In this document: piece by piece, positions 1 through 9,415 of the stretch | Layout of the letters: every line of letters begins with the position of its first letter | How positions within the stretch are numbered: position 1 is the first letter of the stretch | NCBI GenBank assembly: GCA_947652735.1 | Contig: CANTEG010000016.1 | Location: forward strand, 1-60,035 | Direction: 5' to 3' | Source: an uncultured Lachnospiraceae bacterium | GTDB lineage: Bacteria; Bacillota; Clostridia; Lachnospirales; Lachnospiraceae | DNA: 60,035 nt | Position numbers and translations under genes: made by a program | Notes under the pieces: generated by a model | The model's input: the letters and a program-made list of their open reading frames with translations, nothing else | What the model was told of the DNA's origin: nothing | Database searches by the model: none

Positions 1-65
1 TTGCGACAGCTATTAGATAATAGCACAGTGATTTTTGAATGTCAACACCTTTTTTCAAAAATTAT

Positions 66-845
66 TCATAATATTTTCGAAAGGTCTGTAATTACATTCA
101 TAAATACATTTTTATCATATATAAATGTGAGAATTTCGCTGCTTTCTATTTGTTCATATGCCCATACTCCTATCTGTGTATCAGAAAAAATTGCAATTGA
201 AACAAATAATATCCACACTATCAAGAGAGCTTCCATCAAACCAAACATAAGTCCGCCAAATCTGTTTATGCCATTTACTATTGGAATCTGTACTGCAAGT
301 GCCAAAATAAGATTTATAATTCCAAACAAAAGCATAATAAGTGCAAATGTAACTGTAAAAGCAATCGCATTTACTATCATGTATGAAATATATACCGATA
401 TATACTCATAAAACGTATTCACTCCAAAATCAATTCGTGCCTGTCCGTGATTGTTATCTAACAATGCAGTTTTAATAAAGTCAGGAACATCCATTTGGTT
501 TATTATGTCTATCTGACGGCTTTTTGACGGATCGGTTTTCATAGCAATGGACGTAAGCTCGTCCACAGCCTTTTCACTGGAGATACTCAGACTGTCATCC
601 AGTGTTTGCTCAACATTTTTTCTCACTGTGCTTTCAATGGCTGTATATATTTTCTGATGAAAATAATCATCTATACTGGTATTTGCTATAATGATATTAC
701 TTACAGCAGGTGCAAGGAAATAAGACAAAAGCAGGGATACTCCAGTAAACACAAGTTTAATAACCGTTCTGAATAATCCATGCTTATATCCTATAATCAT
801 GCAAAACAAAAAAATGATTAATACAAAAAATGATAATACATTCAT
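66..845 (-). CDS. CvpA family membrane protein
   Basis: This 259-residue protein looks like the CvpA (colicin V production) family. Its N-terminus is a hydrophobic segment followed by GYKHGLFR, close to the family pattern of a first helix ending in G-x-x-x-G-x-x-[KR], and there are about four membrane segments (near 1-20, 26-50, 150-185, 190-222). Residues 60-145 form a soluble extracellular-side loop that is larger than in short CvpA proteins. The gene starts 2 bases after the DUF5711 gene ends, so the two are probably co-transcribed. CvpA proteins have been linked to envelope integrity, but the precise role is unknown and I infer none here. Confidence 0.7.
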   Translation of the reverse strand: MNVLSFFVLIIFLFCMIIGYKHGLFRTVIKLVFTGVSLLLSYFLAPAVSNIIIANTSIDDYFHQKIYTAIESTVRKNVEQTLDDSLSISSEKAVDELTSIAMKTDPSKSRQIDIINQMDVPDFIKTALLDNNHGQARIDFGVNTFYEYISVYISYMIVNAIAFTVTFALIMLLFGIINLILALAVQIPIVNGINRFGGLMFGLMEALLIVWILFVSIAIFSDTQIGVWAYEQIESSEILTFIYDKNVFMNVITDLSKIL

Positions 846-847
846 AT

Positions 848-2134
848 TTATTCACCACTGTCCTTTTTTTCGACAGCCTCTTTATCTTCTGATTCATCTC
901 CCGAATCTGATTTTAACTTTATTATCTCAGTCGCATTGTCATATACAACAACATACTCGTTTCTTTTTCCACTCGGAACAACACCGACTATTTTCCCCGA
1001 CAAATTGCCATCAAACTTTACTCTGCCGTTCGCCCTTATTATCATACAGTTTGACCCACCGCTTATAATAATTTCCTTGTCTGCCGCATAAATATTATCG
1101 TAACCAAATCCAATATTTTTTCCAAACTTTTTATTACCCTTAAGGTCATATGTTGTAAGCTTATATTGCTTTTCTCCGTCTCTTACCTCAGCGTCCTGAA
1201 TAATACCTATGTAATTCTTATTATAAAATACACTTCTTATCTCTGTTTCCAGCTCTATCTTTGCCCGCTCACTCGGCTTTTCTCTCATGGAATATATCGT
1301 TATGGTATTTGTTCCAAACGCTACTACAGTGTCATTGTCTATAAATTCCAACTTAGGTATAACCTCATTTTCAAATCTATAACCGCCTACCATTCTGTCA
1401 GCATTGGCATTTTGTCCCACGTCACCAAAATTGTAAGCAGCAAGATTGTTTTGTACAGCACTGCCACCAATATTGATATAACTGGAAAACAGCTTCTGCC
1501 CATCATCAGATATGGCGATATCCAACGGATAGCCGCTCTTGCTGATAGTCGTTTTCATACTGTAAACAATTTCCCCGTTTTTATCGTATAAATTTATAAA
1601 GTTTGTCGTATCACTTTCAAGCACAACAGCAAATGCCCCTTGACTGGCAACATCAACATCACATATTGTATATGGCATAGTGAGATTACTCACCTGCCCC
1701 TCCTCGTTAAAAACATACAACTCGTTGCCACTCATATCCGCAACCACAGCATAGCTACCACTTGTAACAGCCATAGGCATTTTCATATCAACACCGGCAG
1801 TCCACACAGTATCACCATTTGTGTTTATGTATGATACTCCGTCAGGTGTATACTTGAGCAAATTTCCACAAAACTGAACATAGGATGCTGTATTTTCATA
1901 GCTTGTGTCATTTCTGCTTTCAACCTTGTAGCTGTTATATTCCCGATTCATCATCAAGGTAACGACAACAGCCGCAACAATTGCAATGATAAACAATATA
2001 AGAATCAAAGTTCTTTTTTGTCTTCTTACATTATTTGCAATCTCTCTGTTAGCCTCAGCCGCCTCCCTTGAGCCTCTGACGTGAACTACATTATCAGGCT
2101 GATTATCTAAATTGTTTCTTACTTTTCTTCCCAT
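848..2134 (-). CDS. DUF5711-like membrane-anchored propeller protein
   Basis: A 428-residue protein with a basic cytoplasmic N-terminus (1-41), one membrane helix (about 42-62) and a long exported domain made of repeated beta-rich units with phrases such as LLKYTPDGVSYINTNGDTVW, suggesting a beta-propeller. The C-terminus is charged. It resembles the DUF5711 family of Lachnospiraceae; the function is unknown. It lies between the MPN-LysM gene (48 bases upstream) and the CvpA-like gene (2 bases downstream), which suggests a three-gene envelope module. Confidence 0.6.
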   Translation of the reverse strand: MGRKVRNNLDNQPDNVVHVRGSREAAEANREIANNVRRQKRTLILILFIIAIVAAVVVTLMMNREYNSYKVESRNDTSYENTASYVQFCGNLLKYTPDGVSYINTNGDTVWTAGVDMKMPMAVTSGSYAVVADMSGNELYVFNEEGQVSNLTMPYTICDVDVASQGAFAVVLESDTTNFINLYDKNGEIVYSMKTTISKSGYPLDIAISDDGQKLFSSYINIGGSAVQNNLAAYNFGDVGQNANADRMVGGYRFENEVIPKLEFIDNDTVVAFGTNTITIYSMREKPSERAKIELETEIRSVFYNKNYIGIIQDAEVRDGEKQYKLTTYDLKGNKKFGKNIGFGYDNIYAADKEIIISGGSNCMIIRANGRVKFDGNLSGKIVGVVPSGKRNEYVVVYDNATEIIKLKSDSGDESEDKEAVEKKDSGE

Positions 2135-2182
2135 TCTTTTCTCCCGTATCTTAATCTAACCTTTTAAGTATACAACCAAATC

Positions 2183-3409
2183 CTATCTTGCGTCAATTGC
2201 AGGAAGCAATATTTCATCCCCCTCATATATTTTATCCTCTAAATCCATTTTGTTGGCATCTGCTATATCTTTCATGTATATGATTGAACCATACGCTTTA
2301 TATGCTATGGATGACAGCGTGTCCCCCTCCTTGACAATGTAATAGGTCGGATTTCCCCCTGTCATGGCCGGAAGCGTCTGTTCTGTTGTGATAACAAGAT
2401 TTGTAGCCTGCACCTCCTCCTTTGACGCATCATTTTTTGTTGCGTCCTCATCGTCCTTTTTATCCTCTGTTGACGCAGCATCCGTATCAGTATTTGGCTT
2501 TATATCCTCTGTTGCAATCGCCTCCACTGTATCATTAAGCTTGTCCTCCGCTGTAAGCTCAAGCCTGTTGATTGATACTTCCATGTCCTTCATTTTATCA
2601 TAGTTACTGATAACCGTTATACCCATAGCAAGCATTACAAGCACTACAAAGGAGCTTGCCACGTATATAAGGCTTACATTACTGTTCGCTTTCGGTCTCG
2701 GATTTTTTTCTCTGTAATGCTTAATCAGCTCCTCGTCCTTTCTATGAATTTCCGTGTCGGTCTCCTCAGACATTACTCCCTTTTTCTTTATAATGTAATT
2801 TTGCATATTTTCATTTTGGGAATAATATATAAAATATCCCCGCTGCTTTACAAGCTGCCCTTTTTCATACATATAAAATGCATCTTCACATTCCAGCGAG
2901 TCCGTTATGTATAAAACCTTATTTCTTCCCGGGAAATTTTCCACGTGTATTTTTTCTATTTTATCATTTACAGCAGTTGAAAATCCCATCCTTGACAAAA
3001 ACCATCCCACAACGGAAAGGTCAGGGAAATTTTCTTTAATATCCTCATAAATTTTAGACCATACCTCTTGGTTGAATTCGCTTTCATCCATATCAAATTC
3101 TATATTTTGGGCATCGACAGCTCCGCTTATAAATATGACGTCACCGATTTCGGAACGCTTTGTCTCACCCAAAAGAATTGCTCCCCTTGCCAGTGTACTT
3201 CCTGGTCTCCCAATATAATTTAAGTATGTTACAACATAATCTTCTATGTATATCCTCTTATTGCCCGATGAGTTACCAATTTGTCTGATGTTTTTTGGAA
3301 GCTTAATGGAATCAATTACACTTGAATCTGTACTCTCCTCATTTTTTTCATTTTCCGAAGATGATGTATCAGTATTTTCTTTTGATTTGTCATAGATGAT
3401 TTCTATCAT
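2183..3409 (-). CDS. Degenerate MPN (JAMM-like) domain, membrane helix and C-terminal LysM
   Basis: 408 residues in three parts. Residues about 51-205 look like an MPN/JAB fold: GAILLGE near 80-86 matches the strand carrying the MPN glutamate, and VVGWFLSRMGFS near 133-144 lies where active JAMM enzymes have VGWYHSHPGF, with both zinc-binding His replaced (by Leu and Arg). Residues 245-268 form a membrane helix, followed by an acidic Thr/Asp/Glu-rich linker. Residues about 355-404 are a LysM domain (YYIVKEGDTLSSIAYKAYG), which binds peptidoglycan glycans. With one helix the MPN-like part would be cytoplasmic and LysM outside. The fold assignment of the N-terminal part is inference; LysM is clear. 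Confidence 0.7.
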   Translation of the reverse strand: MIEIIYDKSKENTDTSSSENEKNEESTDSSVIDSIKLPKNIRQIGNSSGNKRIYIEDYVVTYLNYIGRPGSTLARGAILLGETKRSEIGDVIFISGAVDAQNIEFDMDESEFNQEVWSKIYEDIKENFPDLSVVGWFLSRMGFSTAVNDKIEKIHVENFPGRNKVLYITDSLECEDAFYMYEKGQLVKQRGYFIYYSQNENMQNYIIKKKGVMSEETDTEIHRKDEELIKHYREKNPRPKANSNVSLIYVASSFVVLVMLAMGITVISNYDKMKDMEVSINRLELTAEDKLNDTVEAIATEDIKPNTDTDAASTEDKKDDEDATKNDASKEEVQATNLVITTEQTLPAMTGGNPTYYIVKEGDTLSSIAYKAYGSIIYMKDIADANKMDLEDKIYEGDEILLPAIDAR

Positions 3410-3623
3410 GCTTTTCCACCTCTTTCACAAAACTACATAATGTATCAAAAGGATAGCATGTCCTGCTATAACATATCGGTCAAAATCTGTCGTGTGGCAT
3501 GACATTTTTATCGCATGTTTTTTTATTTTAATTCCCACATCGACACGGTATATGAAACATTTCCAAAAGAAAGTTTAAATATATCTCAACTTGTTAAGAA
3601 TACCTGCATAAGCTATTAACAAG

Positions 3624-3632
3624 CATACAATA
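3624..3632 (+). promoter_or_regulatory. Possible sporulation -10 element before yyaC
   Basis: CATACAATA lies about 27 bases before the yyaC start and resembles the CATACA-T or CATnnTA -10 boxes of SigE/SigG-type promoters. No convincing -35 box at the right distance was found, so this is a weak call that rests mainly on the sporulation role of the gene. Confidence 0.25.
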
Positions 3633-3658
3633 AAATTTATCCGAATTCAGGGGACACT

Positions 3659-4234
3659 ATGAACGACATTGTTTCAAAAAAATCAACAATAGAATACTTC
3701 GATACTATGAACAGTTACTCCTACGAGGAGCTTGGAAAATTTATTTTCAGTCTTTTACCTAAGGAAGATTTTACGAATTATACACCTATTATTCTCTGCA
3801 TCGGAACCGACAGGGCAACGGGAGATTGTCTTGGTCCTTTAGTTGGGGAACAGCTCATTAATTACGACAGTCGATTCACTGTTATGGGTTGTCTGCAAAC
3901 ACCTGTGCATGCTTTAAATATAAGAGAAACCATTTGTTCAATAAGAACAGAAATTGAAAACCCATTTATTATTGCGGTTGATGCCTCCCTTGGCCTTATA
4001 TCACATGTCGGGTATATTACAGTCAGTAACGAACCTATTTTACCCGGCAAGGGTGTGCATAAAAGATTACCGGCAATAGGCGATGTGTCTATTACCGGTA
4101 TCGTTAATGTGTCAGGTCAAAGTCCGGGGCTTTTACAAAGCACCAGATTATATACTGTTGTTCAATTGGCAAACTGTATCGCAGATGCCCTTAAATATGC
4201 TATAGATTATTTAGACGATTTTTGCCCCTTATAG
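3659..4234 (+). CDS. yyaC: YyaC-type sporulation protein (DUF1256)
   Basis: 191 residues matching the YyaC/DUF1256 family, related to the germination protease/hydrogenase-maturation-protease fold. Family landmarks are CIGTDRATGDCLGPLVG near the start of the domain, VDASLG in the middle, and the Gly-rich segment ending in SGQSPGLL. In Bacillus the gene is expressed in the forespore and the product is a putative spore protease of unknown substrate. It is the only plus-strand gene in the first 8 kb and its 3' end overlaps that of the convergent coiled-coil gene by 28 bases. Confidence 0.85.
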   Translation: MNDIVSKKSTIEYFDTMNSYSYEELGKFIFSLLPKEDFTNYTPIILCIGTDRATGDCLGPLVGEQLINYDSRFTVMGCLQTPVHALNIRETICSIRTEIENPFIIAVDASLGLISHVGYITVSNEPILPGKGVHKRLPAIGDVSITGIVNVSGQSPGLLQSTRLYTVVQLANCIADALKYAIDYLDDFCPL

Positions 4235-5334
4235 AGATTGATTGCCTCAGACACAGTCTCTGCCTGCTCCTCCTCCATAATGGCAATGATGTCACTAAGC
4301 TTATCTTCCCTGCAAAGTTCTTCACCAATAAATGATGCGTACTGGTTTGTAATTTGCAAAACCTTGTCAGAATACATTTTTTCAAGCTTTGAAATATTGG
4401 CATCAATAGACTTCTTTTCCGCCTTCATGTCCTCAACCGACTGGAGGCGTCTTCCATTTATGTCATCGATGATGAGCTGCTTCGTATCCTCCTCAAAAGC
4501 TTTGAGTGCCTGTTGCTTTTCGGCACCTATCGTATCAGCCTCCTCATCTAGGTTGGCAAGCTTCTCATCATATGCATCCAGCTGATAAACACTTTCATCC
4601 TTATCCTTGCTGATAGAATTTTTTATGGCATCCGCCTGTCTTTTATTTGCTTTTATCTTGTCCCTTATGCTGCGACCCTGTCTAAGTACATCGCCGTGTT
4701 TTATTTTTGTTGCGTTATATGTAACGAAGTAATTCACAAGCTGAAGAACAACCAGTATAGCAGCTATAAGAACACACCAAAAAGCCATATTAATATCCTT
4801 TTTCTCACTTAGGACAAGCTCCTTGATAATAAATGTAACCGCGGCAGGAAACCCGGCAAAATAAATGATAAAACATCCAAGCATGCCTAAAATTTCTACA
4901 ATACCTCTAGGCATAAACATGGTAAAATAAAGCTTTGTCGCACAAAACCAAGGCACCTTATTCTTTTTAAAGAGCGTTTTCATTTCCACTTCAAGCTCAC
5001 GGGTATTCTTTCGTATATCCTTTGTCTCATCATCAATGCGCTCATTTATTCTTTGGTTCTTTTTCTTATCACGCTTGGTTGAAACCTTTTTCTTTCTTGC
5101 CCTGTTGTCATCCAGTCTCTCATCATAGCTGTTGGATATTTCCTGCTTTCTCTTTTTTAGAGTGGCGGCAATCTCATCCGCTATGGATTTTTCTTCTGAT
5201 GCTATGTTCTTTGTGATTCGCTTTTGCTGTGCCCTAAGCTTCTCAAGCTCGGCAGCCATGTTGTCACGCTTCACAACCTCGTCTCTTGCGCCTATTAAAT
5301 AATCTTTTTTCTCATTAAATACATTCTCTGCCAT
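4207..5334 (-). CDS. Coiled-coil protein with two central membrane helices, function unknown
   Basis: 375 residues that I do not recognise. Residues 1-125 are highly charged and helical (long runs of K/E/D/R), two hydrophobic segments follow (about 135-165 and 178-203), and residues 210-350 form a second charged coiled coil. This gives an antiparallel layout with both coiled coils on the same side of the membrane, probably the cytoplasm. The last 28 bases overlap the end of yyaC on the other strand. Such an architecture fits a scaffold or membrane-shape protein, but that is speculation. Confidence 0.65.
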   Translation of the reverse strand: MAENVFNEKKDYLIGARDEVVKRDNMAAELEKLRAQQKRITKNIASEEKSIADEIAATLKKRKQEISNSYDERLDDNRARKKKVSTKRDKKKNQRINERIDDETKDIRKNTRELEVEMKTLFKKNKVPWFCATKLYFTMFMPRGIVEILGMLGCFIIYFAGFPAAVTFIIKELVLSEKKDINMAFWCVLIAAILVVLQLVNYFVTYNATKIKHGDVLRQGRSIRDKIKANKRQADAIKNSISKDKDESVYQLDAYDEKLANLDEEADTIGAEKQQALKAFEEDTKQLIIDDINGRRLQSVEDMKAEKKSIDANISKLEKMYSDKVLQITNQYASFIGEELCREDKLSDIIAIMEEEQAETVSEAINLYKGQKSSK

Positions 5335-5379
5335 ATGTGTTCTCCACTAAACTAAGTCAAAGCGATAATTGCAATGCAA

Positions 5380-6474
5380 TTATCGCCTGTTCATGTATTC
5401 ATCAAGTGTTTTTTTATCAATCTTGATACGGTTATCCATAGTCTTCATAATATCAACAATCTGATACCTTCTGTAAACTCCGTTGTTGCTCAGATCATAA
5501 ATCTTGTTGGTTGTAAAGCCAAGTACCATAGGCCTTAAAATATTGTCAGGATTTTCCGCTATAACGAGTCCCTTTTCCTTATTTGTAAGCTCAATACATA
5601 CTCCAGGTGTAAGTATCTTAATACTCTTTAAAAGTGCGCCTACAATTTCCTCGTCAAATTCATCTTTGTTTAAAAGAAGATACTTTACTGCCGCAATCTC
5701 TGACATGGACTCTCCATTCAGCTTCATACATGTCATTGTATCAAACAGATTTGCAACTTTTAGGATTTTTGTGTTCTTGAGTATCTTGCCTCCCTCAACG
5801 TTGCCATCTCCGTACTCCATCCTATGTATCTGTGCAACAACACGTCTCACGCCGTTATCCATACCAAGCTCAGGTCTTATAAATGAGAGACTGTCACTTT
5901 GGAATTTTCTTACGACAACTAAATCATTTACATCATAGTCATCATACTTATCCCTTATTCTGCTAGGTAACAGTAGCTTACCGGTATCATGCAAAAGTGC
6001 TGCCATGACAACCTCCAACTGCTCACTTGCAGTAACATGTGCGTGTGCCGAAATCAATGCACAAAGTATTGCCGTGTTAATCACGTGCTTATATACATAA
6101 TCCGTTGTACTTCTAAGATTTTGATTAAATGTTATCTTATGGTCAAGTCTTCCGTAATTGATAATAATTGCCTCAGCAAGCTTTTGTAAGCTTTTCGGTG
6201 TTCTCCCTGCAATTACGTTATCCAGCTCATCTCTGATGCTGAACACTGCCATAGTCTGGAACTTTTCAAAATCCAAGTCCTCATCAGACATAGGCGGAAC
6301 CGGTTCTGCCGGCTCAAGAATATAAAGCCCAAGAAGTCCAAAATTCTTCACGCTCTCTATACCCTTCATTGTGAGTCTGGTATTTCGCTCATAAAGTAAT
6401 GTACCCTCTCTATTGTATATTGGCTTTGCTAAACGCATACCATATTTCAAGTCCTCTGACTTAATAAAAAGCAT
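5380..6474 (-). CDS. HD-GYP-like phosphodiesterase with altered GYP motif
   Basis: 364 residues. The N-terminus (1-60) has the LKYGMRLAKPIYNREGTLL pattern common before HD-GYP domains. The HD core is present: His130, then LLHDTGKLLLP with His162-Asp163 and the family Lys. The next metal region reads QIHRMEYGDG instead of the usual HHE...GYP, and ADxYDALTS is replaced by ANLFDTMTC. Canonical HD-GYP enzymes hydrolyse cyclic-di-GMP; the changes make activity or substrate uncertain. A good ribosome-binding site (AGGAGG, 7-base spacing) fixes the start. Confidence 0.75.
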   Translation of the reverse strand: MLFIKSEDLKYGMRLAKPIYNREGTLLYERNTRLTMKGIESVKNFGLLGLYILEPAEPVPPMSDEDLDFEKFQTMAVFSIRDELDNVIAGRTPKSLQKLAEAIIINYGRLDHKITFNQNLRSTTDYVYKHVINTAILCALISAHAHVTASEQLEVVMAALLHDTGKLLLPSRIRDKYDDYDVNDLVVVRKFQSDSLSFIRPELGMDNGVRRVVAQIHRMEYGDGNVEGGKILKNTKILKVANLFDTMTCMKLNGESMSEIAAVKYLLLNKDEFDEEIVGALLKSIKILTPGVCIELTNKEKGLVIAENPDNILRPMVLGFTTNKIYDLSNNGVYRRYQIVDIMKTMDNRIKIDKKTLDEYMNRR

Positions 6475-6557
6475 AAAGCAACCTCCTCGTCACGTTCTAC
6501 AAACTTCATTTTATTTTAACACATTTGATGTTATTTTACAACACTTTCATCAGCACC

Positions 6558-8228
6558 CTACTTTTTCATTAAGCCTGTTCTGTTTAATGCACTTATAAGC
6601 GCAAACGAAGATGCATCCACGATATCTGTCTTTATTCCTGCACCCCATACAATACCGTCTATTCCGTCAACTTCTATTCCCACATAGGCACATGCCTGAG
6701 AATTCGATCCCACCTGAAGCGCATGCTCCTCATATGCCACAAGAGAAAATTTAATGTTAAAATGCTTCATAATAGCACTGCTTACCGCATCCAGTCTGCC
6801 ATTTCCATGGCCGTGATACACTTTCTTTTCATGTCCCACATCTATAGTAATTTCCGCATCTATTCCGTCTATCTGCTTATAATGAGATTCCAGCAGTGCT
6901 ACCGGCTCAGACTTATTAACATATTCATTGTGGAATATATCAAGAACCTCCTTCGGCGAAATCTCCTTGTGCTGATGATCAGAAACTCCCTTAACAGTAT
7001 AGCCAAGGTCCTCTCTCATTTTTGCAGGCAAATCCAAACCATATTTTTGTTCAAGTATATATCCGATACCACCCTTTCCGGACTGACTGTTTATCCTTAT
7101 GACATCACCGTCATATTTCCTTCCGATATCCTCAGGGTTGAGCGGCAGATAAGGAACCGTCCACATTTGTTGCGGGTCATCCTCCCTGTACTTCATTCCT
7201 TTTGCAATCGCATCCTGATGAGAACCTGAAAATGCAGCAAATACAAGCTTTCCTGTATATGGTGAACGCTCGTATACATGCATTCTGGTAAGTCTTTCAT
7301 ATATTTCCGTTGTTCTTGGTATATCTGATAAATCAAGCATCGGGTCAACACCATGCGTAAACATATTCATGGCAAGCGTAATAATATCAACGTTTCCCGT
7401 TCTCTCACCGTTTCCAAAAAGCGTTCCCTCAATTCGGTCAGCTCCTGCAAGTATTCCAAGCTCTGCATCTGCAACTCCACATCCTCTGTCATTGTGCGGG
7501 TGAAGTGATAAAACTACATTTTCCCTGTCATGGAGATTTTTACTCATGTATTCAATCTGACTTGCATAAACATGGGGCAGTGACATTTCAACCGTGGCAG
7601 GAAGATTTATAATAACCTTTCTGTCAGGCGTTGGCTTCCACTCATCAATAACAGCATTACATACCTCAAGTGCATATTCAACCTCTGTTCCCGTAAAGCT
7701 TTCAGGGGAATATTCAAACTGATATGAAACCTTGTGTTCATCAGCCAGTTCATTTAAAAGCCTTGCACCGTCGGTCGCTATCTTAAGAATCTCCTCCTTG
7801 GACTTTTTAAACACCTGCGTCCTCTGTGCATATGAGGTAGAATTGTACAGATGGACAATCACATTTTTAGCTCCCTGAACTGCCTCAAATGTCTTTTTAA
7901 TGATATGCTCCCTTGCCTGTGTCAGAACCTGTATGGTAACATCATCAGGGATAAGATTATCCTCAATAAGAGCACGGCAAAATGCATATTCCGTCTCAGA
8001 TGCGGCAGGGAACCCCACCTCTATCTCCTTAAAACCTACACGTACCAGCTCCTTAAAAAATTCTATTTTTTCATCAAGACTCATAGGAACAATAAGTGCC
8101 TGATTTCCATCTCTAAGGTCTACGCTGCACCATGCAGGTGCCTTGTCAACGTACTCCTTATCTACCCAGCTTGTGCTTTTTACCGGCGGCATATAATATC
8201 CACGCTTATAATGTTGATAATTTTTCAT
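6558..8228 (-). CDS. leuA: 2-isopropylmalate synthase (long form)
   Basis: 556 residues, first step of leucine synthesis (acetyl-CoA plus 2-oxoisovalerate). The DRE-TIM barrel shows SVDLRDGNQAL near residue 37 and the metal ligands SLHPHNDRG near 240; the C-terminal 150 residues form the LeuA allosteric dimer domain (for example GHGNGRLDAV and AYVGIEVDG). It is of the longer type seen in actinobacteria and some Clostridia. A T-box with a Leu CTC specifier precedes it, so expression should rise when tRNA-Leu is uncharged. The start follows AGGAGG. Confidence 0.95.
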   Translation of the reverse strand: MKNYQHYKRGYYMPPVKSTSWVDKEYVDKAPAWCSVDLRDGNQALIVPMSLDEKIEFFKELVRVGFKEIEVGFPAASETEYAFCRALIEDNLIPDDVTIQVLTQAREHIIKKTFEAVQGAKNVIVHLYNSTSYAQRTQVFKKSKEEILKIATDGARLLNELADEHKVSYQFEYSPESFTGTEVEYALEVCNAVIDEWKPTPDRKVIINLPATVEMSLPHVYASQIEYMSKNLHDRENVVLSLHPHNDRGCGVADAELGILAGADRIEGTLFGNGERTGNVDIITLAMNMFTHGVDPMLDLSDIPRTTEIYERLTRMHVYERSPYTGKLVFAAFSGSHQDAIAKGMKYREDDPQQMWTVPYLPLNPEDIGRKYDGDVIRINSQSGKGGIGYILEQKYGLDLPAKMREDLGYTVKGVSDHQHKEISPKEVLDIFHNEYVNKSEPVALLESHYKQIDGIDAEITIDVGHEKKVYHGHGNGRLDAVSSAIMKHFNIKFSLVAYEEHALQVGSNSQACAYVGIEVDGIDGIVWGAGIKTDIVDASSFALISALNRTGLMKK

Positions 8229-8270
8229 GTTTACTACCTCCTATTTTTAATTAATTTAAAATCCAAAGCA

Positions 8271-8551
8271 AAAAAATAAACCCACATCTCCCAAACACAG
8301 AGACGCAAGTTTTCACGCGGTACCACTCTACTTCATACATAATGTATGCACTCAAACAGATACAAACCATAAAGTCATATATCCTCCTGCTGTAACGGTC
8401 AGGCTCCGTCCAAGTCTACTGGTGCTACACACCGTTCAACCGGCAGCTCCGAGGCGAGTTCAAAATTTGCTAAATACTGTCTCACACCAACCGACAGCTC
8501 TCTGTAATCTCACAAAATTCTACTATTCCTCTTCATCGCTTTTTGCTATGT
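8271..8551 (-). promoter_or_regulatory. Leucine T-box riboswitch of leuA
   Basis: On the minus strand the leader contains the T-box sequence AGAGTGGTACCGCG (8316-8329), whose TGGT would pair with the ACCA end of tRNA-Leu. The specifier loop GAACTCGCCT lies at about 8452-8461, with CTC (Leu) at 8456-8458. The intrinsic terminator stem is 8280-8310 (11 pairs, several G-U) followed by a T-rich run at 8271-8279. This is the standard transcription-antitermination arrangement for amino-acid biosynthesis genes in Firmicutes. Confidence 0.93.
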
Positions 8552-8557
8552 AGACTT

Positions 8558-8586
8558 ACTCTATCATAATTTTTATTGAGTGTCAA
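8558..8586 (-). promoter_or_regulatory. SigA promoter of leuA
   Basis: Minus-strand TTGACA (8581-8586), a 17-base spacer and TAGAGT (8558-8563). It places the transcript start at the 5' edge of the T-box leader. Confidence 0.6.
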
Positions 8587-8673
8587 CCAAAAATATGTTA
8601 ATCTATAGCAGGGTTCACAGAACCGTTATAATAGGAATTAAAAAATATAATGTTAGAGAACGGAGGATAAAAT

Positions 8674-9348
8674 ATGCCACCCATTTCAAACGACTGGGCT
8701 GCCGCCCTCTCACCGGAATACAAAAAGGAATATTACAAAAAATTATTTGATTTTGTAGGCTCGGAGTACGCCTCTCATCAAATATTTCCACCAGGAGACG
8801 ATATATTCAACGCCTTTCATTTAACGCCGCTCAAGGATGTAAAATGCGTGATTATCGGTCAGGATCCGTACCATGAGTTCGGACAGGCACACGGACTTTG
8901 TTTTTCCGTGAAACCCGGTGTGGACATTCCCCCATCACTTGTAAACATTTACAAGGAGCTTGAGACTGACTTAGGCTGCTATATTCCGAATAACGGTTAC
9001 CTTGTGAAATGGGCAAGTCAAGGTGTCCTTATGTTAAATGCCGTTCTCACCGTCCGGGCACATCAGGCAGCATCACACCAGGGTAAGGGCTGGGAGCAGT
9101 TTACCGATGCAGCCATCCGAATTGTAAATGAGCAGGATAGGCCTATTGTATTTCTTTTGTGGGGAAGCTTTGCACAAAAAAAGACAGAGATGCTTACAAA
9201 CCCGAAACATCTGATACTGAAAGCACCTCATCCGTCTCCACTTTCCGCCTACAGAGGATTTTTTGGCTGCGGACATTTCAGCAGGGCAAACACATTTTTT
9301 GAGGAAAACGGTATCGAACCTATAGACTGGCAGATAGAAAATATCTAG
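8674..9348 (+). CDS. ung: Uracil-DNA glycosylase, family 1
   Basis: 224 residues, the usual length. It removes uracil from DNA as the first step of base excision repair. The water-activating motif GQDPYH (62-67, catalytic Asp64), the uracil-binding Phe in GLCFSV, and the minor-groove loop HPSPLSA starting at His186 are all present. A strong ribosome-binding site (GGAGG) precedes the ATG. It is divergent from leuA and shares the 8587-8673 intergenic region, where TATAAT at 8627-8632 may be its -10 box. Confidence 0.97.
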   Translation: MPPISNDWAAALSPEYKKEYYKKLFDFVGSEYASHQIFPPGDDIFNAFHLTPLKDVKCVIIGQDPYHEFGQAHGLCFSVKPGVDIPPSLVNIYKELETDLGCYIPNNGYLVKWASQGVLMLNAVLTVRAHQAASHQGKGWEQFTDAAIRIVNEQDRPIVFLLWGSFAQKKTEMLTNPKHLILKAPHPSPLSAYRGFFGCGHFSRANTFFEENGIEPIDWQIENI

Positions 9349-9415
9349 ATGGATAACTCCTTACTGGTTGTAAGGGATATTAACCATATTTATATTGTAA
9401 TAGAAAGGAAGCAGC

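Noticed and set aside
799-1068. Open frames antisense to clear genes (for example 799-1068 plus strand)
   Set aside because: They lie opposite well-supported coding sequence, have no ribosome-binding site and read as low-complexity His/Leu/Ser-rich shadows.
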